NCBI RefSeq assembly: GCF_007655005.1
Contig: NZ_SZVW01000001.1
Location: forward strand, 512,182-576,181
Source of the DNA: Streptomyces tibetensis
Lineage (GTDB): Bacteria > Actinomycetota > Actinomycetes > Streptomycetales > Streptomycetaceae
Length of the DNA stretch: 64,000 bases
Reading direction: 5' to 3'
Translations under genes and position numbers: made by a program
Notes under the pieces: generated by a model
The model's input: the letters and a program-made list of their open reading frames with translations, nothing else
Told to the model about the DNA's origin: nothing
Databases searched by the model: none
Part shown: piece by piece, positions 1-8,878 of the stretch
How the letters are laid out: every line of letters begins with the position of its first letter
How positions within the stretch are numbered: the stretch's first letter is position 1

Positions 1-50
1 GCCGGCGTCCAGGCGTAAGCCACAGCGGCCGACAGGCCGCAGCACCAAGC

Positions 51-94
51 AGAAGAGGGACCTGCGCTCGGAGGGGGGTGCAGGTCCCTCTTCT
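51..94. terminator. Strong hairpin terminator downstream of the GMC oxidoreductase gene
   Basis: A 15-bp perfect inverted repeat (arms 51-65 and 80-94) encloses a 14-nt loop. It lies just past the stop of the minus-strand GMC gene (125) and could also stop a plus-strand gene entering from the left. The first 18 bases could be the end of such a gene, since a TAA lies in frame at 16-18, but too little is visible to call it. Confidence 0.75.
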
Positions 95-124
95 GTGTCG
101 TCTTCTGAGTGAGGATCCCGGCGA

Positions 125-1912
125 CTACTTCTTCGGCGGCACGGTCGGCATGCCGAGGAAGGGCAGCCGCAGCGCGCCGAACGCCTCCGCCGGGACCGCC
201 GGGGACTTCGGCTCGACCGGCTGGAGCCGCTCGTAGGCCGTGCCCTGCTTCGGGCGCGGGTCGGGCTCACCCTTGTTGGGCCAGTACGACATCGCCCGCT
301 CGGCCTGAGCGGTGATGGTGAGGGACGGGTTGACGCCCAGGTTCGCGGAGACCGCCGCGCCGTCGACGACCGAGATGCCGGGGTGGCCGTAGAGGCGGTG
401 GTACGGGTCGATCACGCCGGACTCGCGGGAGTTCCCGATGGGGCAGCCGCCCAGGAAGTGGGCGGTGAGCGGAGTGCCCATCAGTTCGCCGACGTTGGAA
501 CCCGCGAAGCCGTTGATCTCGGCGGCCAGCGCCGACGCGCCCTCCGTCGCGGCCTTGATCTGCTTGGGGTTGGGTGCGCCGTGGCCCTGCCGGGCGGTGA
601 GCAGACCGCGGCCGACTCCCGACGGCTTCAGATACGTCGTCAGGGAGTTGTCCAGCGACTGCATCACCAGGCCGATGATGGTCCGCTCCGACCAGCGGCG
701 GTTGGACAGCGAGCGCAGCACCAGCAAGGGGTGTTTCGCCGCGTGGGCGAGGAAGCCCAGGACCCGTGACGGGCCGGAGTCCGTCCCGGCGTAGGGGACC
801 TGCAGGATGGACAGGCCGCCCATCGCGTTGGAGCCCTTGCCGTAGCGGACCGGCTCGATGTGGGTGTCGGCGTCGGGGTGGATCGAGGACGTGATGGCCA
901 CACCCCGCGTGAAGTCGGCCTTCGGCGCGCCGTGCGCCTTGCGGTAGCGCCGGTCGTCGGTCTGGGCGCCGACCAGTGCCTCGGAGTTGGTGCGGGTCAG
1001 CTCGCCCAGCCGCTCCGAGAGGTACGGCAGTTGGCCGCCCGCCCTCATGCGGTGCAGCAGGGTCTGGGTGCCGTAGGTGCCGGCGGCGAGGACGACCCGG
1101 CGGGCCGTGAAGGTGCGGCCCTTCTTCCTGCCGCGGTCGTCGGTGGGCAGGGTGGCCACCGCGTAGCCGCCGCGCGAGTCATCGGTGACCGAGACGACCG
1201 TCGTCATGGGGTGGACGACCGCGCCGGCCTTCTCGGCGAGATGCAGGTAGTTCTCGTTGAGGGTGTTCTTCGCCCCGTGCCGGCAGCCGGTCATGCACTC
1301 GCCGCACTCGGCGCAGGCTCTTCGAGCCGGTCCCGCCCCGCCGAAGTACGGGTCGGGCACCTCCTGGCCCGGCCGCGCCTTCACCGTGCCGTCGGCGTCC
1401 TGGCCGTCGCCGAAGAAGACACCGACCGGCGCCATGTGGAAGGTGCCGCCCACGCCCATCCGCTCGGCCGCCGCCTTCAGATGCACGTCGGACGGGGTCA
1501 TGGTCGGGTTGAGCCGTACGCCGAGCATGCGCCGGGCCTGGTCGTAGTACGGCGCCAGCTCGTCCTGCCAGTCGGTGATGTCACGCCACTGGGGGTCCTC
1601 GAAGAACGGCTTCGGCGGGACGTACAGGGTGTTGGCGTAGTTGAGCGAGCCGCCGCCGACACCCGCGCCGGCCAGCACCATGACGTTGCCCAGCAGATGG
1701 ATGCGCTGGATGCCGTACATGCCGAGTTTCGGGGCCCAGAGGTAGTTCTTCAGGTCCCAGGAGTTCCTGGGCAGGCTCTCACGGGTGAAGCGGCGGCCGG
1801 CCTCCAGGACGCCTACGCGGTAGCCCTTCTCCGTGAGGCGCAGGGCGGTCACGGAGCCGCCGAAGCCGGAACCCACGACGATGACGTCGTAGTCGTAAGC
1901 GTCCTCGGGCAC
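125..1912 (-). CDS. GMC-family FAD oxidoreductase, cholesterol-oxidase-like
   Basis: This gene encodes a 595-residue flavoprotein of the glucose-methanol-choline oxidoreductase superfamily, which oxidises alcohol or sterol hydroxyls. The FAD-binding Rossmann motif VVGSGFGGS lies near residue 15. A cysteine-rich stretch, CAECGECMTGC, follows near residue 200; it is typical of the bacterial cholesterol-oxidase-like branch and might bind a metal or form disulfides. The C-terminal region has HFLGGCPIG and the GVNPSLTI segment that complete the flavin site. The GTG start at 1912 is preceded by GAGGAG seven bases upstream; a longer reading frame to 1984 has no ribosome site. The next gene upstream on this strand is an aldehyde dehydrogenase, so the two may serve one oxidation route, but the substrate cannot be read from sequence. 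No signal peptide is evident. Confidence 0.88.
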   Translation of the reverse strand: MPEDAYDYDVIVVGSGFGGSVTALRLTEKGYRVGVLEAGRRFTRESLPRNSWDLKNYLWAPKLGMYGIQRIHLLGNVMVLAGAGVGGGSLNYANTLYVPPKPFFEDPQWRDITDWQDELAPYYDQARRMLGVRLNPTMTPSDVHLKAAAERMGVGGTFHMAPVGVFFGDGQDADGTVKARPGQEVPDPYFGGAGPARRACAECGECMTGCRHGAKNTLNENYLHLAEKAGAVVHPMTTVVSVTDDSRGGYAVATLPTDDRGRKKGRTFTARRVVLAAGTYGTQTLLHRMRAGGQLPYLSERLGELTRTNSEALVGAQTDDRRYRKAHGAPKADFTRGVAITSSIHPDADTHIEPVRYGKGSNAMGGLSILQVPYAGTDSGPSRVLGFLAHAAKHPLLVLRSLSNRRWSERTIIGLVMQSLDNSLTTYLKPSGVGRGLLTARQGHGAPNPKQIKAATEGASALAAEINGFAGSNVGELMGTPLTAHFLGGCPIGNSRESGVIDPYHRLYGHPGISVVDGAAVSANLGVNPSLTITAQAERAMSYWPNKGEPDPRPKQGTAYERLQPVEPKSPAVPAEAFGALRLPFLGMPTVPPKK

Positions 1913-2018
1913 GTGCCATCTCCTCTTCGAGTGTCCGTGCGGGCCGTGTGTGGTGGGGCGCGCCCGCGCGGCGGAGCCGCACATCGATACGGCCCCGCGC
2001 CCCTTGAAAGAAGGGCGT

Positions 2019-3656
2019 CTACCGGAACCTGAACGCCTTCATCAGGCGCAGGCTCCTGCTCATGAACTGGGCGTACTTCTCGTCGTCCATGCCCAGGGAC
2101 GGGGCCATGGGAAGCACCCGCTGGTGGGCGACCGTCTGGGCCTCGGTGTACTTGAGGATGCCCTCGGAGCCGTGGCGGCGGCCGAGGCCCGAGTCCTTCA
2201 TCCCGCCCATGGGCGACTGCACGCTGCCGTACGCGGGTGCGTAGCCCTCGTTGATGTTGACCGTGCCGGTGCGCAGACGGGCGGCGACCTCCTGGCCGCG
2301 GCGGCCGTTCTTCGTCCAGACCGAGGCGTTCAGGCCGTAGGCGGTGGCATTGGCGCGCTCGATGACCTCGTCCTCGTCGGTGAAGCGGTAGACCGACACC
2401 ACCGGCCCGAACGTCTCCTCGCCGCAGACGGACATGTCCGTGACGACCCCGTCGAGGATCGTCGGCTCGAAGAAGTACGGGCCGATGTCGGGGCGGGCCA
2501 CACCGCCCGCGACGACCTTCGCGCCCTTGGCCACGGCCTCCTCCACGTGCCGCGTCACCGTCTCCAGCTGGCGCTCGCCGACCAGGGAGCCCATGTCGGC
2601 GCCGTACGCCAGGGACGTGCCGAGGCGCATCGCCTTCGTCCGGGCGGCGAAGCGCTCCAGGAAGGCGTCCGCGATCGACGCGTGGACGTAGAGCCGCTCG
2701 ATGGAGATGCAGAGCTGGCCGGCGGAGGAGAAGCAGGCACGGACGGCGCCGGCGGCGGCCTTCTCGATGTCGGCGTCCTCCAGGACCAGCATGGGGTTCT
2801 TGCCGCCGAGTTCGAGGGAGACGCCGATCAGCCGGGTGGCGGCGCCCTGGGCGACCTCGCGGCCGGTGCGGGTGGAGCCGGTGAAGGAGACGTAGTCGGC
2901 GTGCCGGACGATCTCGGGGCCGACGACGGGGCCGTCACCGAGGACGACCTGGAAGACATCGGCGGGCAGACCGGCCTCGATGAGCAGGTCACGGGCCCAC
3001 AGCGCGGTGAGGCAGGTCTCCGTGTCCGGCTTCATGACGACCGCGTTGCCCGCGGCGAAGGCCGGGAGCGCGTCGCCGACCGACAGTTCCAGCGGGTAGT
3101 TCCAGGGGGCGATCTGGCCGACGACACCGCGTGGGTGGCGCAGCTCGGTGACCTTGGTGAGGGTCGGCATGGCGCCGGCGTGCCGCTTGGGGCGGAGGTA
3201 GGCGGGGGCCTTGCGGCCGTAGTGCCGGGCGGCGACCGCGACGGCCTGGACCTCCTCGTGGGCGTGCAGGCGGGCCTTGCCGGTCTCCAGCTGGATCAGG
3301 TCGAGCACCTCGGCCTGGCGCTCCAGCACCAGGTCGTGGAAGCGGAGCAGGACGGCGGCGCGCTGCCGTACGGGGGTCTGCGCCCACACGGCCTGGGCGG
3401 CGCGGGCCAGCTCGAAGGCCGTCGCCACGTCCTCGGGCGTCGACTCGGGCAGGTCGGCCAGCTTCTCGCCGGTGAGCGGCGTGTGGTTGGCGGTCCGGCC
3501 GGAGCCGAGCACCCCCTTCGTGAGCTGGGCGACCAGCTCGGGCGTGACCACGTCCGCGGCGGTGCGGGCGCCCTCCGGGGCGGGGGCGAGGGGGTTCGTA
3601 CCGGCCTGTGCCGTGCCGGTCTCTGCCGTCTTCTCGGCGGCCTGCGCGTCCGTCAT
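2019..3656 (-). CDS. gabD: Succinate-semialdehyde dehydrogenase (NAD(P)+), aldehyde dehydrogenase family
   Basis: This 545-residue aldehyde dehydrogenase would oxidise succinate semialdehyde to succinate, the last step of 4-aminobutyrate breakdown. The catalytic glutamate lies in LELGGKNPMLV and the nucleophilic cysteine in SSAGQLCISIERLY; the cofactor segment SFTGSTRTGREV is also present. An Ala/Thr-rich N-terminal extension of about 40 residues precedes the enzyme fold. The assignment to the succinate-semialdehyde group (actinobacterial type, often named GabD2) rests on overall resemblance; other semialdehydes are possible. The ATG at 3656 has no good ribosome site and a TACCCT hexamer lies 7 bases upstream, so a leaderless transcript is possible. 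The gene lies between a kinase gene (ending at 3794) and the GMC oxidoreductase, all on the same strand. Confidence 0.85.
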   Translation of the reverse strand: MTDAQAAEKTAETGTAQAGTNPLAPAPEGARTAADVVTPELVAQLTKGVLGSGRTANHTPLTGEKLADLPESTPEDVATAFELARAAQAVWAQTPVRQRAAVLLRFHDLVLERQAEVLDLIQLETGKARLHAHEEVQAVAVAARHYGRKAPAYLRPKRHAGAMPTLTKVTELRHPRGVVGQIAPWNYPLELSVGDALPAFAAGNAVVMKPDTETCLTALWARDLLIEAGLPADVFQVVLGDGPVVGPEIVRHADYVSFTGSTRTGREVAQGAATRLIGVSLELGGKNPMLVLEDADIEKAAAGAVRACFSSAGQLCISIERLYVHASIADAFLERFAARTKAMRLGTSLAYGADMGSLVGERQLETVTRHVEEAVAKGAKVVAGGVARPDIGPYFFEPTILDGVVTDMSVCGEETFGPVVSVYRFTDEDEVIERANATAYGLNASVWTKNGRRGQEVAARLRTGTVNINEGYAPAYGSVQSPMGGMKDSGLGRRHGSEGILKYTEAQTVAHQRVLPMAPSLGMDDEKYAQFMSRSLRLMKAFRFR

Positions 3657-3793
3657 GAGGCGCAGGGTATGCCGCTCCGCAGGCTTTGGGTACCCGTCGG
3701 TAATACGGCTTCACCGACTGCACACACGACGCCAGTGACTGCTGGCAACAAACGCGCTGATCAGGACGTTGTGCGGTGCCGGGTGTGGGTGAT

Positions 3794-5560
3794 TCAGCCT
3801 TTTACGATCCCGAGCCGCTCCCGGGCCTCCTCGAACACCGAGATGCCCTCCTTCTCCTCCGGTGTGCCCCTGGGCATGTCGACACGCAGCTCGTACATGC
3901 GGTCGTCGTCGGTCCGGACGACCGCCCGCATGAGCCGCCTGGAGGTCTCGCCCCGACGGTAGGCGGTGTCGGCGAGGGCGGCTTCGTGCCCCTGGACGCT
4001 GGTGCGGGCGTACCGGGTTTCTCCCCCGGTGTCGTGCGCTCTGGCCTGCTCCATCGGCGCGGCCGGGGCCTTGTCCCAGGCGATCAGGCGGACCTCGATC
4101 GTGCCGGTCCGCGTGTCGCCGTAGAGAGTCGTGCGGGGCTGGTCGGCCGCGTTGCCGGTCCGGCCGAGGGGGCGGTAGTGGCCGGGGAGGTGGAGGACGG
4201 CTGCCATGTCCGGCTCGGCATGCGGGGTCCAGGCGTCGGTCACGTCGGCGGCCTGTCCGGCGCTCTCCGCGCTGCTGGTGTCGGCGAGTTGGGTGACGGC
4301 CCCTATGCCACCGGCGAGCAATGCGGAGAGCAGGGCGAGGGGGCCGGGGCGGAGGAGGCTCTGGCGCTTGGGGGGCAGCGGTTCTTCCTGCGCCCGGGGG
4401 TGGAGGTGCTGCTGCGCGAGGGGTATGGCGTCGTGCTGCTGCGCGGCGTCCGGTCCGGTGCCCGCGGTCTCGTCCGCCCCCGTCACCACCCCCGCGGGCA
4501 CGGCGCCGGAATCCGCAGCAGGCACCGGGGCGAGCGGGCCGGAGCCTGCGGCAGGCACCGGGGTCGGCGGGGCGGCACGCACCGGCGCGGGCTGTCGTAC
4601 GGCCCGGTCGGCGGGGTGCACCGTGTGCTCTGCCGCCCGGGGTGTTTCGGTCCGTGCCGGTCCGGCCACCGCCTCCAGTTCCTTCGCGACCTCCTCCGCG
4701 TCCGGCCGCCGTTCGGGGTCCGGCACCAGCAGCCGGGCGATCAGCGGCCCGAGGGGCCCGGCCCGCGTCGGTTCGGGCGGTTCGGCGGCGAGGACCGCGG
4801 CGAGCGTGGCCTCCGGCGTGGTCCGCAGGAACGGGGACGAGCCCTCCACGGCCGCGTACAGCAGCGCGCCCAGGGACCACAGGTCGGAGGCGGGCCCCGC
4901 CATCCGGTCCGACATCCGCTCGGGCGCGACGAACTCCGGCGAGCCTGCGAACTCCCCGCTCCCCGTGCGGGGATCCTCGCCCTGCCCGTGGCCGATACCG
5001 AAGTCGGTGACGACGACGCGCCGGTCCGAACCGAGCAGTACGTTGGCGGGCTTCACGTCCCGGTGCACGATGCCGACGGAGTGCGCCGCGCGCAGGGCAC
5101 CGAGGACGGCGAGGCCGATCCGGGCGGCTTCGGGCACGTCGACCGGGCCGCGCCGGAGTCTGTCGCGCAGGGACTCGCCGTGGACCAGCTCCATGACGAT
5201 CCACGGCATTCCGTCGAGCGCCTCGGCCGCGTCGAGCTCGTCGGGGCCGACCGGGCCCGGGCGTTCGTCGCGCTGCTCCGGCTCGACGACCACGTCGTGG
5301 ATGGTGACGGCGGCGGGATGGCCGACGCGGGCGGCGGCCCGGGCCTCGCGGTGGAGCCGGTGGGCTGCCCGCCGGTGGCTCTCGTCCTCCGGCCCGCCCG
5401 GCAACCGGGGTTGTCTGACGGCTACTTCACGCTGCGCGAGTTCGTCGAGGGCCCGCCAGACGGTGCCCGTGCCGCCGGTACCGATGCGCTCGATCAGCCG
5501 GTACCGCCCGCCGACCGTCCGGCCCCGGGCGTCGTCGGTCCCGCCCCCGTCGTTGCTCAT
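3794..5560 (-). CDS. Membrane Ser/Thr protein kinase with Arg in place of the ATP-binding Lys
   Basis: This is a 588-residue Hanks-type kinase, the last of five kinase genes in transcription order. The N-terminal kinase domain has a glycine loop GTGGTGTVW (27-35), HRD at 166-168 with Lys170 and Asn173, and DFG at 186-188. The invariant beta-3 lysine is missing: the VAVK position reads VAVRQ, giving Arg49, and no other Lys occurs in the first 169 residues that could stand in. A Pro/Ala-rich linker with repeated PVPAA-type motifs leads to one membrane helix (about residue 405, GPLALLSALLAGGIGAV) and an outer domain of about 160 residues without PASTA repeats. The catalytic loop is intact, so weak activity or a binding role are both possible. 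Its partner on the outside is unknown. Confidence 0.88.
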   Translation of the reverse strand: MSNDGGGTDDARGRTVGGRYRLIERIGTGGTGTVWRALDELAQREVAVRQPRLPGGPEDESHRRAAHRLHREARAAARVGHPAAVTIHDVVVEPEQRDERPGPVGPDELDAAEALDGMPWIVMELVHGESLRDRLRRGPVDVPEAARIGLAVLGALRAAHSVGIVHRDVKPANVLLGSDRRVVVTDFGIGHGQGEDPRTGSGEFAGSPEFVAPERMSDRMAGPASDLWSLGALLYAAVEGSSPFLRTTPEATLAAVLAAEPPEPTRAGPLGPLIARLLVPDPERRPDAEEVAKELEAVAGPARTETPRAAEHTVHPADRAVRQPAPVRAAPPTPVPAAGSGPLAPVPAADSGAVPAGVVTGADETAGTGPDAAQQHDAIPLAQQHLHPRAQEEPLPPKRQSLLRPGPLALLSALLAGGIGAVTQLADTSSAESAGQAADVTDAWTPHAEPDMAAVLHLPGHYRPLGRTGNAADQPRTTLYGDTRTGTIEVRLIAWDKAPAAPMEQARAHDTGGETRYARTSVQGHEAALADTAYRRGETSRRLMRAVVRTDDDRMYELRVDMPRGTPEEKEGISVFEEARERLGIVKG

Positions 5561-5744
5561 GCCCCATCAGTACCCCGCGGGACGCTTTCTTGTCGACGCG
5601 GGTCGTTTCCGGGGGTGTTGGGCGGGTGGGATCAGGTCTTTCCGATGTCCGGGTGCGCGATCGCCGCGCGCGCCACCTCACGTCCCCGGCCGGTACTCCG
5701 GGGCGGGTTCTTCTCCAGCCAGGGGGCGGTACGAGCCCCGGCGG

Positions 5745-6917
5745 TCACGGGGTGGGCGCGGACGTGCTCGGGGAGGCCTGCCGGGTCACCGGGGTCTTCG
5801 GCGTGGGCGGTGCGGTACTCGTCGGCGTGGGGCCGACGCCCCCGTCGCTCCCGTCCCTGAGCAGCGCCGCCGCGGACACCCCGGCTCCCGCCATCGCCGC
5901 GACCAGCAGCGCCGCGATGAGGGCGCGCCGCGCGGGCTGCCGGAGGAAGGGTTCCTCCGGCCGGTGCGGACCAGTCGGGTTCACCGGCGGTCCGGGCGGT
6001 TGCCGGACGGCGGGATCCTGCGGTCGTTTCCGTGGTGCTGCCCCCACCGTCGGCGCGTACCCGGGCGGCGGCATCGGCGGCATACGGCCCGTGTCACGGA
6101 AGGCCCGGAGCATCCGTTCCGCCCGGCCCGCGTCCAGCCGCCGGTCCGGATCACGCTCCAGCAGACCGCGTACGACGGGCAGGAGCGGTCCGGCCTGGGC
6201 GGGCGGCTGGATGTCGCCCACGACGACGGCGTGCAGGACGCCGCCCAGCGAGTCACGGTGGAACGGCGACTCCCCGCTGAGGGCCGCGCACAGCAGCGCG
6301 CCCAGCGACCACAGGTCGGACTCGGGCCCGGTCCTGACCCCGGACATCCGCTCCGGCGCGGTGTACTCGGGCGAGCCGACGAAGGCTCCGTTCTCGGTGA
6401 GCGTGGGGGTGCCCGCGACCTGGGCGATGCCGAAGTCGGTGAGGACGACGCGGTCGGTGCCGGTCTCCAGCAGCACGTTGTCCGGCTTGAGGTCCCGGTG
6501 CAGCACCCCGGCCGCGTGCGCGGCGCCCAGCGCGCCGAGCAGGGCGATGCCGATGCGGGCCGCTTCGGCGGCGTCGACCGGGCCCTGGTGGGCGAGCCGG
6601 TCGGCGAGCGAGCCGCCCTCGATGAACTCCATGACGATGTAGGGGCGTTCGCCGTCCTCGACGACATCGTGGACGACGATGATGTGCGGGTGGCTCAGCT
6701 GGGCGACGGCCCGGGCCTCGCGCAGCGTGCGGTCCCGCTGCCGGCGCGCCTGCGCCGCGGAGAGCGTCTCGTCGTAGGGGAGCTCCTTGACGGCCACGCT
6801 CCGGCCGAGGAGCTGGTCGGTCGCCCGCCAGACCACTCCCATGCCGCCACGACCGAGCCTTGCCTCCAGGCGATAACGCCCCGCGACCACACGGAAGTCG
6901 GCTCCCTCGGTCCCCAT
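5745..6917 (-). CDS. Membrane Ser/Thr protein kinase with a short outer tail
   Basis: A 390-residue Hanks-type kinase with all key residues: GRGGMGVVW loop (22-30), ATP-binding Lys44 in VAVKEL, HRDLKPDN catalytic loop, DFG, and GSPEYTAPERM in the activation segment. A proline-rich linker is followed by one membrane helix (ALIAALLVAAMAGAGVSAA) and only about 35 Pro/Thr/Ser-rich residues outside. That is too short for a sensor domain, so it might sense through a partner or by clustering. The start at 6917 was chosen because the family fold begins right after it; the frame stays open to 6956 without a better signal. It is the fourth gene of the cluster, 69 bases after the kinase ending at 6987 and 184 bases before the next one. 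Confidence 0.9.
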   Translation of the reverse strand: MGTEGADFRVVAGRYRLEARLGRGGMGVVWRATDQLLGRSVAVKELPYDETLSAAQARRQRDRTLREARAVAQLSHPHIIVVHDVVEDGERPYIVMEFIEGGSLADRLAHQGPVDAAEAARIGIALLGALGAAHAAGVLHRDLKPDNVLLETGTDRVVLTDFGIAQVAGTPTLTENGAFVGSPEYTAPERMSGVRTGPESDLWSLGALLCAALSGESPFHRDSLGGVLHAVVVGDIQPPAQAGPLLPVVRGLLERDPDRRLDAGRAERMLRAFRDTGRMPPMPPPGYAPTVGAAPRKRPQDPAVRQPPGPPVNPTGPHRPEEPFLRQPARRALIAALLVAAMAGAGVSAAALLRDGSDGGVGPTPTSTAPPTPKTPVTRQASPSTSAPTP

Positions 6918-6986
6918 GCGCCCCATCATGCCGCAGACGGCGACGACGCCCACCAAATCCGGTCGCCGCCCGGCACCGCGGTGTGC

Positions 6987-8732
6987 CTACCGGGGCTGTT
7001 GCCACCCTTGCAGTACCCACTTGAACTGCTTGCTCGTCGTCGCCCAGTCCTTCTCCGGTGAGGAGATGTAGATCGCGTACTCGACGCCGTCCCGCGAGAA
7101 GTACGTCTCCTCGACGGCGTGGCGCGGCCCGGCGACGTAGGGGGGATCCTTGGCCAGCGCCGTCCAGGTGTACTCCCACAGCGAGCCCCTGCGGTCCCGG
7201 TAGGTGTTGTCCTCCATGGTCACCCGCTTGTAGTTCACCAGCCTCTGGACCTGCTGCTCGAGGTCCTCCTGGTGGGACCGGGCGTCGGCGAAGTCCGGTG
7301 ACGGGTCGATGGCGATGCGGACGAAGTGCCGGCCGCCGTCCGGCGAGTAGTCGATCTGCTTGAGCTCGCCCTGCGGGCCGAAGGGCTTGCGCTTCCAGCC
7401 CTTGGGCAGGTAGAGGCTGAATCCCACGGGATCCTCGTAGCGAATCCAGCTGTCCGGAACCGATCCGCCGGTCGCCCGCGTGCTCGTGGACGTCGTCGAG
7501 CCGGACCCGTCGCTCTGCGACGGTCCGTTCCACTGCTGGAGCACCACGGCCGTGCCCCCGCCGATGATGGCCGCGAGCGCGACCACCAGGGCCAGGGTGC
7601 GCAGCCGGCGGCGCCTGCCCGAACCGGTCGGCTGCGGGCCCCCCGCAGCCGGGCCGACCACGCTGGGGCCGTAGGGCGGAGTGCCCGCCGTGGACGTTCC
7701 GGTGGCCGGGTGGCCGGCCAGGGGCGGGAGCGGCGTCCCGGTGTGCGACCCCGAGCCGGTGCCGAGCCGGCCGGTGCCGGAGGTTCCGGTGGCCGTACCG
7801 CTGGTGGCCGTCCCCGTGTCCGTTCCGCTGTGGTGGTCGCGGTACGGCGTCGTCCCCGCGTACTGCGTCGGCACGTACGCCTGCGCCCCGTTCGGCCGCC
7901 GGCCCTCCGCCGCCTCGGCGAGCATCTGTTCGGCCTCGGACACGTCGGGCCGGGTGGCCGGATCCTTGCGCAGCAGGGCGGTGATGACGGGGGCGAGCGG
8001 TCCGGCGTGCCGGAGCTCGGCGGCCTCTTCCTCGACCACGGCCTGCATGGTGGTGAGCGGTGTGGTGCGGCGGAACGGCGACCGGCCCTCCACGGCCGTG
8101 TAGAGCGTCGCGCCGAGTGCCCAGAGGTCGGAGGAGGGGCCGGGGTCGTGGCCGCGCACCCGCTCGGGCGCCAGGTAGTCGACCGAGCCGACGACCTCTC
8201 CGGTGCGGGTGATGGTCGTGTCGCCTTCGATCTGGGCGATGCCGAAGTCCGTGAGCAGCACGCGCCGGTCGCTGCCGAGCAGGACGTTGCCCGGCTTGAT
8301 GTCGCGGTGCAGGACGCCCGCGGTGTGCGCGGCGCGCAGGGCCCGCAGCACCCACAGGCCGATGCGCGCCGCCTCGCGCGGCTCGACGCGCCCCTCCTCC
8401 TTGACCGCGTCGGCCAGGGAACGGCCCTCGACCAGTTCCATCACGATCCAGGGGCGGCCGTCGTGCTCCAGTACGTCGTGCACCGTGACGACCGCGGAGT
8501 GGTTGATCCGCGCGGCTGCCCTGGCCTCGGCCCGGGTGCGCGCCAGCAGGATCGCCTGCTCGCTCTCGGAGACGTAAAGGGCGGCGGTCAACTCCTTGAT
8601 GGCGACCGATCGGTGCAGCACCTCGTCATGCGCACGCCAGACCCGGCCCATGCCGCCACTGCCGATGGATTCGGCCAGCCGGTAGCGGCCCGCGACGAGC
8701 AGGCCCTGCATCTGATTCACGTTGCCCCGCAA
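6987..8732 (-). CDS. Membrane Ser/Thr protein kinase with an extracytoplasmic domain
   Basis: A 581-residue Hanks-type kinase that looks active: GSGGMGRVW loop (24-32), Lys46 in VAIKEL, HRDIKPGN, LTDFG and YLAPERV. A long Gly/Thr/Ser linker with GTGTATSGTATGTSGTG-like runs joins the kinase domain to one membrane helix (LALVVALAAIIGGGTAVVL). The outer domain of about 170 residues contains YEDPVGFSLYLPKGWK and a Trp-rich end; a similar DPAGFQVAVAKGWSR segment occurs in the pseudokinase encoded at 8879-11392 and an SIGLPKGWKY segment in the kinase at 11546-13612, so three members share a related outer domain. It has no PASTA repeats. It is the third gene in transcription order. Confidence 0.9.
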   Translation of the reverse strand: MRGNVNQMQGLLVAGRYRLAESIGSGGMGRVWRAHDEVLHRSVAIKELTAALYVSESEQAILLARTRAEARAAARINHSAVVTVHDVLEHDGRPWIVMELVEGRSLADAVKEEGRVEPREAARIGLWVLRALRAAHTAGVLHRDIKPGNVLLGSDRRVLLTDFGIAQIEGDTTITRTGEVVGSVDYLAPERVRGHDPGPSSDLWALGATLYTAVEGRSPFRRTTPLTTMQAVVEEEAAELRHAGPLAPVITALLRKDPATRPDVSEAEQMLAEAAEGRRPNGAQAYVPTQYAGTTPYRDHHSGTDTGTATSGTATGTSGTGRLGTGSGSHTGTPLPPLAGHPATGTSTAGTPPYGPSVVGPAAGGPQPTGSGRRRRLRTLALVVALAAIIGGGTAVVLQQWNGPSQSDGSGSTTSTSTRATGGSVPDSWIRYEDPVGFSLYLPKGWKRKPFGPQGELKQIDYSPDGGRHFVRIAIDPSPDFADARSHQEDLEQQVQRLVNYKRVTMEDNTYRDRRGSLWEYTWTALAKDPPYVAGPRHAVEETYFSRDGVEYAIYISSPEKDWATTSKQFKWVLQGWQQPR

Positions 8733-8878
8733 TGGTCTTGACAGGGTCAGCGTAAGGACCCGCCCTCACCCAGGGAACAAGCGGGGTACCACGGTGACCG
8801 CACTGTGACGGTTGTCGCCTGCCGGGACGGGAGGCAACCAGAGTGTGAACGGCGGCGTACAGGCGGCGCGCCGGACGC

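Noticed and set aside
1950..3962. A 670-codon plus-strand frame opposite the aldehyde dehydrogenase gene
   Set aside because: It is His/Arg/Gly/Val-rich with no domain and mirrors a gene that has catalytic motifs on the other strand.
5745..8732. PASTA domains in the kinases
   Set aside because: The outer parts show no PASTA-like repeated pattern (about 65 residues with conserved Pro, Gly and Val), so none of the five is a PknB-type wall sensor.
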